A DNA stretch of 9,650 nucleotides from Syntrophaceae bacterium UBA5744 (lineage in GTDB: Bacteria; Desulfobacterota; Syntrophia; Syntrophales; UBA2192): NCBI GenBank assembly GCA_002419215.1, contig DIFQ01000097.1, positions 1 through 9,650 on the forward strand, given 5' to 3'. This document shows, in pieces, positions 1 to 5,654 of this stretch. Below the pieces are notes generated by a model. That model was given only the letters and a program-made list of their open reading frames with translations. It had not been told where the DNA came from and did no database searches. The translations under genes and the position numbers were made by a program. Each line of letters begins with the position of its first letter. Position 1 is the stretch's first letter.

Positions 1-263
1 TGGTCGGTCGACCCCAGAACCTCGTGGGCACGGATCCCGCTGAGCTCCTCCAGCGCCCGGTTCCAGTACAGGATGCGGTGGTCCCGCCCGATCACGAACG
101 TGGGGATCGGGGAGCCCTGGATCACGCTCTGGAGCCTGCGCTCGCTGTCTGCAAGTTCCTGATCCGGGCCCGCCGCACTTCTCCCGGCCTGCCCGGACTT
201 CGATGTCCTCTCGCGCCGATTTTCCTCGCTTTCAGTGAGCGGCCCCCGTTTTGTGCGCTTCAT
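1..263 (-). CDS. PAS-domain sensor protein, N-terminal part (runs off left edge)
   Basis: An open minus-strand frame starts at the ATG at 263-261 and is still open at the window edge, giving 87 codons. The start is supported by AAGGAGG at 273-279, nine bases upstream. The first ~35 residues are charged and low in complexity. From about residue 38 the sequence reads like the start of a PAS domain: a short helix with SERRLQSVIQGSPIPTFVIG, then DHRILYWNRALEELSG, the usual linker, beta strand and W-N-x-A-x-E-x-L-x-G pattern. PAS domains sense small ligands or redox state, usually in histidine kinases, diguanylate cyclases or sigma54 activators. The output domain is outside the window, so the class of protein cannot be told. 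It is divergent from the metallophosphoesterase gene and has no visible link to the catabolic operon. Confidence 0.8.
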   Translation of the reverse strand, partial: MKRTKRGPLTESEENRRERTSKSGQAGRSAAGPDQELADSERRLQSVIQGSPIPTFVIGRDHRILYWNRALEELSGIRAHEVLGSTD

Positions 264-272
264 GGCAGCGGG

Positions 273-279
273 CCTCCTT
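273..279 (-). promoter_or_regulatory. Ribosome binding site of the PAS protein gene
   Basis: AAGGAGG on the minus strand, nine bases before the ATG at 263. It fixes the start of the partial PAS gene. Confidence 0.7.
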
Positions 280-352
280 GAAGAAAATGGAATCGATTGG
301 GGCTGATGGTTGACCGGGTGGAGCCGACGCCGTTGGAAACGGGTGGATAAAT

Positions 353-381
353 TTGATTTTTCCCTTCACCGCTCTTATACT
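353..381 (+). promoter_or_regulatory. Predicted sigma70-type promoter of the metallophosphoesterase gene
   Basis: TTGATT at 353-358 (4 of 6 matches to the -35 consensus) is followed after exactly 17 bases by TATACT at 376-381 (5 of 6 matches to the -10). Transcription would start near 388, about 38 bases before the ATG at 426. This is sequence matching only. Confidence 0.55.
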
Positions 382-425
382 ACGATCATGCGGAATTGTG
401 AACCCCGTTTCAGCCGAAAGGGACC

Positions 426-1229
426 ATGAGGCGGCTTGCCCACATATCGGATCTCCACTTCGGCCGCGAGGACCCCGTGCTCATCCGGGAGCTCCTGGCA
501 GACCTGCGCCGGCTCGAACCGACGCTTGTCGCCGTAAGCGGCGATCTCACCCAGCGCGCCAGGCGCCGACAGTTCCTGGCTGCCCGGGGTTTCCTCGAGC
601 GGATCCCCTGCCCCAAGATCGTCGTGCCGGGAAACCACGACATCCCCCTGTACGACCCCGTCCGGCGGTTCCTGCTGCCCCTTCACCGCTGGCGCCGCTA
701 CATCGCCGCCGACATGGACCCCCTGTACATGGATGACGAAATGGCCGTTCTGGGTGTCAACACGGCTCGTTCGCTGGCTTTTGTCAACGGGCGCATCTCG
801 GACAAGCAGATCGCGCTGCTGCGCTTCCGGCTCTGCAGCATCCCGGATCACGTCTTCAAGATCGTCGTGACCCATCACCCCTTCATTCCCCCGCCCATAC
901 CTCCCTATTCCATCGTGGGACGCGCGGCCAGGGCCCTGGCCGTCCTCGAGGAGTGCGGAGTCGATGTGCTGCTGGCGGGACACTACCACGTGGGGTATTC
1001 CGACGACGTCCGGAGCCACCACGAGGCCATCCGCTCCCATATCCTCGTCTCCCAGGCCTCGACGCTGTCCACACGCGTGAGGCGGGAGCCGGCAGCCTAT
1101 AACGTATACACGATCGACCCTCCCGACCTGACCCTGACCGTCCGGGCCTGGAACGGGAAGAGATTCGTCACGGCCCGCAAGACCCACTACAAGGAAATCA
1201 AAAAAACCTGGTCGGAGGTCGATTCCTGA
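426..1229 (+). CDS. Calcineurin-like metallophosphoesterase (Icc/CpdA-type)
   Basis: A 267-residue protein with the full metal-binding signature of class III metallophosphoesterases: D9-L-H11 in SDLHFG, G39-D40, G69-N70-H71-D72, H150-H151 in VVTHHPF, and G185-H186-Y187-H188. These residues hold two metal ions and hydrolyse phosphodiesters or phosphomonoesters. Relatives include the cyclic-AMP phosphodiesterase CpdA/Icc, UDP-diacylglucosamine hydrolases and DNA-repair nucleases. The length and the motif set beginning at residue 9 fit the Icc-like group, but the substrate cannot be told from sequence. There is no signal peptide, so it should be cytoplasmic. The start has only a weak AAAGGGA signal close to the ATG. 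It appears to be a single-gene unit, with its own promoter at 353-381 and the hairpin at 1290-1322 downstream. Confidence 0.9.
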   Translation: MRRLAHISDLHFGREDPVLIRELLADLRRLEPTLVAVSGDLTQRARRRQFLAARGFLERIPCPKIVVPGNHDIPLYDPVRRFLLPLHRWRRYIAADMDPLYMDDEMAVLGVNTARSLAFVNGRISDKQIALLRFRLCSIPDHVFKIVVTHHPFIPPPIPPYSIVGRAARALAVLEECGVDVLLAGHYHVGYSDDVRSHHEAIRSHILVSQASTLSTRVRREPAAYNVYTIDPPDLTLTVRAWNGKRFVTARKTHYKEIKKTWSEVDS

Positions 1230-1289
1230 GCATCGGGAAAGGCATGGATCCTGATCAGCGACGGAAATCCAATCGGGAGGGCACAAACG

Positions 1290-1322
1290 AAAAGGGCGGC
1301 GTCTCGAAGACACCGCCCTTTT
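1290..1322. terminator. Bidirectional intrinsic terminator between convergent genes
   Basis: AAAAGGGCGG-C-GTCT pairs with AGAC-A-CCGCCCTTTT around a three-base loop (1305-1307). The one non-Watson-Crick position is C/A when read on plus, and becomes a G-U wobble on minus, so the hairpin is more stable in the minus transcript. Each strand ends in a T-rich run. It lies between the metallophosphoesterase stop (1229) and the MFS stop (1363), which converge, so it can end both transcripts. Confidence 0.85.
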
Positions 1323-1362
1323 CTCTATTGTGAACCGGCTTGGCCGGATTGTCCGCAGATTC

Positions 1363-2688
1363 CTATTGGCCCGTCGTCTCGAACTTGGAGTGATCGACCG
1401 GCTTTTCGGCCAGGCAGAATGCGGCCACGGAGGCCACTGCCGCCAGGGCGGACCAGAAGATGAACACGTTGGCGAAGTTGAAGGATCCGTCCGGCAGCGT
1501 GACCACGAGATAGCCCGCGATCATGGGGGAGATGAAGGCTCCGAACTGGCCCAGACCGTTGGTGATGCCCATGGCGCGTCCGACGACTTCCTTCGGGTAT
1601 CGCACGGAGGGGAAGGCCTGCATGACGCCCCAGGGGAAGTTGATGAAGAAGCCGCCCATGGCGAGCCAGAACAGCAGGGCGCCCGTGTCACCCTTGGGGG
1701 ATTGGCCGATGAAGTAGAGGACGGGGATGCAGCCCAGGAAGCCGATGATGGTGACCATCTTCATCTTGCCCTTGAAGAACTTGTCCGCCACCTGGCCGCC
1801 CGCCCACATGGCGAAGAAGGCCACGATGTAGGGCATGGAGGCATAGAAACCCATGGTCTTGAGGTTGAGCCCGTGCATCTTGACCAGGAAGGTGCTGATC
1901 CAGGTCGTCATGCCCCAGTAGATCATCAGAAGCACGAAGAAGGTGATGGTGAACAGATAGTACTGGGGGTCCGACGTGAAGATCTTGGTGCTGTAGGTCT
2001 TCCCGTGCACGGCGGCATCGGCGCCGATCGACGAGGTGATGAGATCGTACTCCTCCTTCGACATCTTCCCTTTCTCGAGCATCTCGCGGGGAGTGTCGCT
2101 CATGTACTTCCAGAGCAGGAAGATACCCAGCACACCCGGGATGGCGAGCACGAAAAACACAGGCCGCCAGGCGCCGCCGAAGAGGTCCGCCGACATCCAG
2201 GTCACCACGATGGGCACGATCGCCGGCGCGACGGCCCACGTCGTGGCGAAGTAACCGTTGGCGCGCCCCTTCTCCTGCATGGGGAACCAGTTGGCGATGG
2301 CGCGGACAGCGGGGACGTAGTGATTCCCCTCGCCGAGGGCCAGGGCCAGCCGCAGGATGATGAACTGCCAGAAGGTCCGGACGAAACCGGTCACGAAGGT
2401 GACCGCCGTGAAGACCCAGATGGCGATGTTCATGGTCTTCTTCGGCCCCATCTTGTCGGCCAGGAATCCTGCGAAGAACTGTGCGATGGCATACCCGAAA
2501 AAGAAGATCGATCCGAGCCAGCCGATTTCGACGGCGTTCAAGCCAAGATCCTTTTGAATGTAGGGCAGAAAGGTCAGAACGCTGATGCGGTCAAAATAGT
2601 TGATGAGATAAAGCAGCCAGACAATAAAGAGGATCACCCAGCGGTATCCCCAGGCTTTTTGGGCCACGGTTTGTGCTCCTTGAGCCAT
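1363..2688 (-). CDS. MFS transporter, probably ACS-type organic anion permease
   Basis: A 441-residue, very hydrophobic protein with the length and ~12-helix layout of the major facilitator superfamily. The first helix runs at about residues 17-30 and is followed by N30-Y31-F32-D33-R34, typical of the anion:cation symporter (ACS) family. The loop between helices 2 and 3 carries G74-F-L-A-D-K-M-G-P-K-K84, a good match to MFS motif A. A polar central loop lies at about 196-240 between the two six-helix halves. ACS members move sugar acids and small carboxylates with protons; the actual substrate is unknown. The start at 2688 has GGAGGTG at 2693-2699. Two operator-like palindromes and a strong promoter lie upstream, which suggests control together with the TetR operon and a role in importing that pathway's substrate. 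This is an inference from layout. Confidence 0.9.
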   Translation of the reverse strand: MAQGAQTVAQKAWGYRWVILFIVWLLYLINYFDRISVLTFLPYIQKDLGLNAVEIGWLGSIFFFGYAIAQFFAGFLADKMGPKKTMNIAIWVFTAVTFVTGFVRTFWQFIILRLALALGEGNHYVPAVRAIANWFPMQEKGRANGYFATTWAVAPAIVPIVVTWMSADLFGGAWRPVFFVLAIPGVLGIFLLWKYMSDTPREMLEKGKMSKEEYDLITSSIGADAAVHGKTYSTKIFTSDPQYYLFTITFFVLLMIYWGMTTWISTFLVKMHGLNLKTMGFYASMPYIVAFFAMWAGGQVADKFFKGKMKMVTIIGFLGCIPVLYFIGQSPKGDTGALLFWLAMGGFFINFPWGVMQAFPSVRYPKEVVGRAMGITNGLGQFGAFISPMIAGYLVVTLPDGSFNFANVFIFWSALAAVASVAAFCLAEKPVDHSKFETTGQ

Positions 2689-2923
2689 CTTCCACCTCCG
2701 TTTGATATCTCGGATTGGACCGGTCCCCTCTTTTCCCTTCCTCCTCGACGTGACACTCCGAATCCTGCAGATTGAACCCGCGTCGAGATGACAACCGGTC
2801 AGTTCATCATGAATGACATCCCATGTAATAAAGCGATCGATGAATGCACATTACTTCCATTTCCCTTTTTCATTCTGTTCGGTGACGGTGGATCGACCCC
2901 CTTTCATTCCATAATGACAATAC

Positions 2924-2941
2924 TTACTGAGCGCTCACTCA
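2924..2941. promoter_or_regulatory. Operator-like palindrome, site 1 (predicted TetR target)
   Basis: TTACTGAGC|GCTCACTCA. The core TGAGCGCTCA (2928-2937) is a perfect 10-base palindrome and the right half matches the four-site consensus fully; the outer left half is degenerate. It lies 236 bases upstream of the MFS start and downstream of the predicted MFS promoter. Confidence 0.65.
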
Positions 2942-3046
2942 TTTTGCAGGAACAAAAAAAATTTCTTTCTACTTTTCCAGGATGTTGCGATCCCGGGACT
3001 CTCGGCACCCGGAACCGTCCTCTCCTGCCTTTCAACATGCGCCCCT

Positions 3047-3075
3047 CCTATAGTCAAGACGGGTGCCTTTGTCAA
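3047..3075 (-). promoter_or_regulatory. Predicted sigma70-type promoter reading toward the MFS gene
   Basis: On the minus strand, a perfect TTGACA (-35, at 3070-3075) is followed after exactly 17 bases by TATAGG (-10, at 3047-3052, 4 of 6 matches). The start site would be near 3040. Operator site 2 ends five bases upstream of the -35 box. No other gene lies between this promoter and the MFS gene. Confidence 0.6.
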
Positions 3076-3080
3076 GAAAA

Positions 3081-3098
3081 AAAGTGAGCGCTCAATCA
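3081..3098. promoter_or_regulatory. Operator-like palindrome, site 2 (predicted TetR target)
   Basis: AAAGTGAGC|GCTCAATCA, with the same perfect 10-base core TGAGCGCTCA (3085-3094) as site 1. It sits just upstream of the -35 box of the minus-strand promoter at 3047-3075. A repressor here would border the promoter rather than cover the -10. Confidence 0.65.
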
Positions 3099-3146
3099 AT
3101 TTTCATCTATCTGCCCGATTTCGTATGCACAATCCGTTTCTGTGCC

Positions 3147-3677
3147 CTACTCGTCGAGGAAAAACTCCCACGCACACCAGTACTCTTCGGGATGACCGTC
3201 GGGAGGGCAAGCCACGCATCGCGTTTTGATCCGCGGGTCCACGGCTGCCGCAAAGTGGCTGTATTCCTCGATCCCGGTTGTCTTGCAGGGGTAATCCGGA
3301 AGTCCCTTCTTTTTTCGCATGGCCTGCACCCGGCATTCCCGCATGCGGAAAATGCATCGTTTCTCCGACACCTCCACGAAATCCTGCTTGTTGATGAGGT
3401 GGTACATCCGAAACCGCAGGGCCTGCATGAGAGCCGGGATGCCTCCGTTTTGCGGCAACCCGAAGCGCTTCATGATCCTCCTGGCCTCGATCTCCGAATA
3501 GGCGCCGATCGCCTCCCCGCTGCACTGCCTGCCCACGTCGGTCCCGTAGCGCTTCTCCACGGACTGGAACCAGAGCCCGTCGTGAGCGAGCCAGAGAACG
3601 GCTGCGTCCTCGAGAAAACCGAGCAATTCATCCCTTGTCATGTCCTGAATATCCCGAAGGGGTTTCCCATCCGCCAT
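3147..3677 (-). CDS. DUF6125-like cysteine-rich protein of unknown function
   Basis: A 176-residue soluble protein starting at the ATG at 3677-3675. That start is chosen over the upstream ATG at 3710 because AGGAGGTG (3683-3690) lies seven bases before it, whereas the upstream ATG has no such signal. The N-terminal part is helical (MTRDELLGFLEDAAVLWLAHDG, then SVEKRYG and ARRIMKRFG). The C-terminal half has spaced cysteines: C-I-F-R-M-R-E-C-R-V-Q, a single P-C, R-C-V-A-C-P-P and W-C-A-W-E-F. From memory this pattern matches the DUF6125 family of anaerobic, mostly deltaproteobacterial genomes, which is distantly akin to ATC-hydrolase-like proteins. No reaction is established. The cysteines could bind a metal or sense redox state, which is speculation. 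It is divergent from tetR across a region holding operator site 3, so it may be under the same control. Confidence 0.8.
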   Translation of the reverse strand: MADGKPLRDIQDMTRDELLGFLEDAAVLWLAHDGLWFQSVEKRYGTDVGRQCSGEAIGAYSEIEARRIMKRFGLPQNGGIPALMQALRFRMYHLINKQDFVEVSEKRCIFRMRECRVQAMRKKKGLPDYPCKTTGIEEYSHFAAAVDPRIKTRCVACPPDGHPEEYWCAWEFFLDE

Positions 3678-3682
3678 AACAA

Positions 3683-3690
3683 CACCTCCT
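3683..3690 (-). promoter_or_regulatory. Ribosome binding site that sets the DUF6125-like start
   Basis: AGGAGGTG on the minus strand, seven bases before the ATG at 3677. It removes 11 residues from the longest possible frame. Confidence 0.7.
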
Positions 3691-3773
3691 GGACCGGGCC
3701 CTACCTCCAAAGCCGCTCTGCGGCTGATTTCGGGCCGATCGAAAAATATTTACCGTTCTTTCTCAAATAGTCC

Positions 3774-3802
3774 TTGACAGAGCCGTCCTGATCGCGTATG
3801 AA
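3774..3802 (+). promoter_or_regulatory. Predicted sigma70-type promoter of the tetR-aco operon
   Basis: A perfect TTGACA at 3774-3779 is followed after exactly 17 bases by TATGAA at 3797-3802 (4 of 6 matches to the -10). Transcription would start near 3809, the first base of operator site 3. This is the classic geometry of an autorepressed promoter. Confidence 0.65.
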
Positions 3803-3808
3803 CCTACC

Positions 3809-3826
3809 TGAGTAAGCGCTCAGTCA
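3809..3826. promoter_or_regulatory. Operator-like palindrome, site 3 (predicted autoregulation of tetR)
   Basis: TGAGTAAGC|GCTCAGTCA is an 18-base near-perfect palindrome, two bases from the consensus TGAGTGAGC|GCTCACTCA. It begins at the predicted transcription start of the tetR operon and lies 67 bases before the tetR ATG. It is 131 bases upstream of the divergent DUF6125-like start, so it could affect both directions. Confidence 0.75.
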
Positions 3827-3893
3827 TGTATCCATCGTATCATCAAAATAAAAAACTTGAAAGACTTTTCTTCGGCACCTTCAGGGGCACGTC

Positions 3894-4664
3894 ATGAAAA
3901 AACAGGCTGCAGACCATCCTTCCGATGAAAAACGAATGAAGGTAATCGGGAAAGAAGTCCACGCCAACATCAAGAACGCCCGGCTCATCGATCTGCGGCG
4001 CAAGCAGATCATCGAGGGCGCCATGCAGGTATTCGCCGCGAAGGGTTTCCACGGCGCCTCGGTCCGCGAGATCGCCGAGGCGGCAGGTCTCACCATGGGA
4101 ACCATGTACAATTACGTCCGCAGCAAGCAAGACATCCTTTACATCGTCTACGATTTCATGACCACGATCCTGACCGATGGATTGATGCGCGCGATCGAGG
4201 ACACGAAGGATCCCCGCGAGAAGGTCCGCGCCGCCCTGAAGCACAACATGGAACTGATCTACCAGTACCGGGACGTGATCATGTTCCTGTATCGGGAAGC
4301 CGGCAATTACGACAAGGAGAGCGTCCGCACCGTTCTCGCCCAGGAGACGCGATACATCCAGGTCTTCGAAGAGTTGCTGCGCCAGCGTTTTGCAGACCGC
4401 AAGGTCGACGAGACGCGCCTCATGCTTGCTGCAGACATCCTGTCGTATCTCAATGTCGTTCTCGTCCTGAGGGGCTGGAGCCTCAATCGGCGATACAAGT
4501 CCATGGATACGGTCGTAAACGGCATCCTCGAGTTCATGGAGCACGCCATCGAGATCGTCGAAGACGACGAACGGGGACGTCTCGAGTGCGAACATTTCAA
4601 AAAACCCGCCATGTCCCATAGCGAAAGGAGATCGAAATGGGTAAACCGAGCAAAGAAACAATGA
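3894..4664 (+). CDS. TetR/AcrR-family transcriptional regulator
   Basis: A 256-residue regulator. A charged extension of about 34 residues precedes a standard TetR DNA-binding domain at about residues 35-82: RRKQIIEGAMQVFAAKGFHG, then the helix-turn-helix SVREIAEAAGLTMGTMYNYV and SKQDIL. The remaining ~170 residues are helical and variable, as in TetR ligand-binding domains. At 256 residues it is longer than the usual ~190-220, owing to the N-terminal extension and a basic C-terminal tail. Such proteins usually act as dimeric repressors released by a small ligand, in metabolic cases often an acyl-CoA. It is the first gene of the operon, under a promoter overlapped by a matching palindrome, so autorepression is likely. 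The last 28 bases overlap the E1 alpha gene. The start signal (AGGGGC) is weak. The family is certain; the ligand is unknown. Confidence 0.92.
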   Translation: MKKQAADHPSDEKRMKVIGKEVHANIKNARLIDLRRKQIIEGAMQVFAAKGFHGASVREIAEAAGLTMGTMYNYVRSKQDILYIVYDFMTTILTDGLMRAIEDTKDPREKVRAALKHNMELIYQYRDVIMFLYREAGNYDKESVRTVLAQETRYIQVFEELLRQRFADRKVDETRLMLAADILSYLNVVLVLRGWSLNRRYKSMDTVVNGILEFMEHAIEIVEDDERGRLECEHFKKPAMSHSERRSKWVNRAKKQ

Positions 4665-5596
4665 TCGATTTCTACCGTCGGATGGTTCGCATCCGCCGGG
4701 CTGAAGAGAAGCTCATGGAGGTTTTTTCCGCCGGGGAGATCCTGGGTTTCCTTCACGTGAGCATCGGGCAGGAAGCGGCCCCCGTCGGGGTGTGCGCCCA
4801 CCTGAGGGATGACGATTACATCGGCACCACCCACCGGGGCCACGGCTACGCCATTGCGAAGGGGATCGAGCTCAAGCGCGCCATGGCCGAGCTGTTCGGC
4901 CGCAGGGACGGCTACTGCATGGGCCGCTCCGGGTCGATGCACCTGGCCGACCTCTCCAAGGGGATCATGGGCGCCAACGGCATCGTCGGAGGGGGCATCC
5001 CCATCGTGGCCGGGGCCGGCTTTGCCGCCAAGTACAAGGGGACGGACCAGGTGGCCGTGGCCACCTTCGGCGACGGCGCCACCAACCAGGGCACCTTCCA
5101 CGAGACCCTCAACCTCGCCTCGGTCATGAACCTCCCCGTCATCTTCCTGTGCGAAAACAACGGCTGGGCCGAATTCTCCCCCAGGCCGGTCCACGCGAAG
5201 ATCGAAAATCTCGCCGACCGCGCGGCCTCCTACGGCATGCCGGGCGTGATCGTGAAAAACGACGTCATCGACATCTACGAGGCCTGCGGCGAGGCCGTTG
5301 AAAGGGCCCGCAAGGGCGCAGGCCCCACGCTTGTCGAGGTCAAGTGCGACCGCTGGTACGGCCACTACGTGGGCGACGCGCAAAAATACCGGGGCAAGGA
5401 GAAGGTCGACGAGGCCATGGCCAAGGACTGCATCAAGGAGTTCGAAGCCCGCCTCCTGAAGGAAAAGATCCTCAGGCCGGCCGACATCGAGAAAATCGAG
5501 ACCGACATCCGCTCCGAGCTCGAGGAGGCCGTGAACTTCGCGCGCCAGTGCCCCTACCCCGGGCCGGAGGAGATGGCGGCAGGGCTTTACGTGTAA
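4637..5596 (+). CDS. acoA: TPP-dependent dehydrogenase E1 component, alpha subunit (AcoA-like)
   Basis: A 319-residue protein of the E1-alpha family of 2-oxo acid and acetoin dehydrogenases. It carries the thiamine diphosphate/Mg motif G145-D146-G147-A-T-N-Q-G running to E173-N174-N175, the GSMHLAD segment (residues 99-105), the T-T-H-R-G-H-G loop (64-70) and the C-terminal R-W-Y-G-H-Y-V-G-D loop. With the beta subunit it removes an acyl or hydroxyalkyl unit from the substrate and passes it to lipoate on E2. The short form (~320 residues) and the diol-dehydrogenase neighbours favour acetoin dehydrogenase over pyruvate dehydrogenase, but sequence alone does not settle this. AAAGGAG at 4624-4630, inside the end of tetR, sets the start, and the 28-base overlap suggests translational coupling. 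Confidence 0.87.
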   Translation: MGKPSKETMIDFYRRMVRIRRAEEKLMEVFSAGEILGFLHVSIGQEAAPVGVCAHLRDDDYIGTTHRGHGYAIAKGIELKRAMAELFGRRDGYCMGRSGSMHLADLSKGIMGANGIVGGGIPIVAGAGFAAKYKGTDQVAVATFGDGATNQGTFHETLNLASVMNLPVIFLCENNGWAEFSPRPVHAKIENLADRAASYGMPGVIVKNDVIDIYEACGEAVERARKGAGPTLVEVKCDRWYGHYVGDAQKYRGKEKVDEAMAKDCIKEFEARLLKEKILRPADIEKIETDIRSELEEAVNFARQCPYPGPEEMAAGLYV

Positions 5597-5615
5597 AAAA
5601 TTTTCCCCGGAGATG

Positions 5616-5633
5616 TGAGTGTTCGCTCACTCA
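5616..5633. promoter_or_regulatory. Operator-like palindrome, site 4, inside the operon
   Basis: TGAGTGTTC|GCTCACTCA matches the four-site consensus at 16 of 18 positions; the two mismatches are in the inner left half. It lies in the 58-base gap between the E1 alpha stop and the E1 beta start, 21 bases before the latter. I find no convincing promoter next to it, so it may act as an internal block or modulate an unseen promoter. Confidence 0.6.
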
Positions 5634-5641
5634 ATCATCGC

Positions 5642-5648
5642 AAAGGAG
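5642..5648 (+). promoter_or_regulatory. Ribosome binding site that sets the E1 beta start
   Basis: AAAGGAG six bases before the ATG at 5655. An in-frame ATG at 5619 falls inside operator site 4 and has no such signal, so the later start is preferred. Confidence 0.75.
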
Positions 5649-5654
5649 TTCGAT

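Larger units (their letters stand above)
2689..3146. other. Gene-poor regulatory region between MFS and DUF6125-like genes
   Basis: These 458 bases hold no convincing gene. They contain a minus-strand promoter (3047-3075), two palindromic operators (2924-2941 and 3081-3098), an A8T3 tract (2954-2964), and the ribosome binding site of the MFS gene (2693-2699). The region is less GC-rich than the genes around it. The predicted promoter would give the MFS mRNA a leader of about 350 bases, which is long. I see no riboswitch I can name in it. A 44-codon minus-strand frame (3038 to 2904) is discussed among rejected items. Confidence 0.7.

Noticed and set aside
233..242. A single half-site resembling the operator (CAGTGAGCGG)
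   Set aside because: Only one half matches, it lies within the PAS-protein coding region, and the other side has no palindrome.
1330..2775. A 481-codon plus-strand frame opposite the MFS gene
   Set aside because: It is a highly charged His/Glu/Gly-rich shadow of the MFS gene, whose minus-strand product has clear transmembrane segments and MFS motif A.
2904..3038. A 44-codon minus-strand frame with AGGAGG near its ATG, in the MFS leader
   Set aside because: The AGGAGG overlaps the predicted -10 box, so it would not be in the mRNA if that promoter is right. The sequence is basic and shows no recognisable domain. Conservation in relatives would reopen the case.
2788..3087. A 99-codon plus-strand frame across the regulatory region
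   Set aside because: It has no ribosome binding site, runs through both operators and an A-tract, and its composition does not resemble the genes here.
3078..3100. Site 2 palindrome followed by a T-run on the minus strand, as a terminator for the DUF6125-like gene
   Set aside because: The perfect core leaves no room for a loop, so only about three pairs could form in RNA. The shared consensus with three other sites fits an operator better.
3711..3725. Small inverted repeat AGCCGC-TCT-GCGGCT upstream of the DUF6125-like gene
   Set aside because: It is a six-pair stem with no T-run on either strand and no match to the operator family; it could be a leader hairpin but nothing supports a function.
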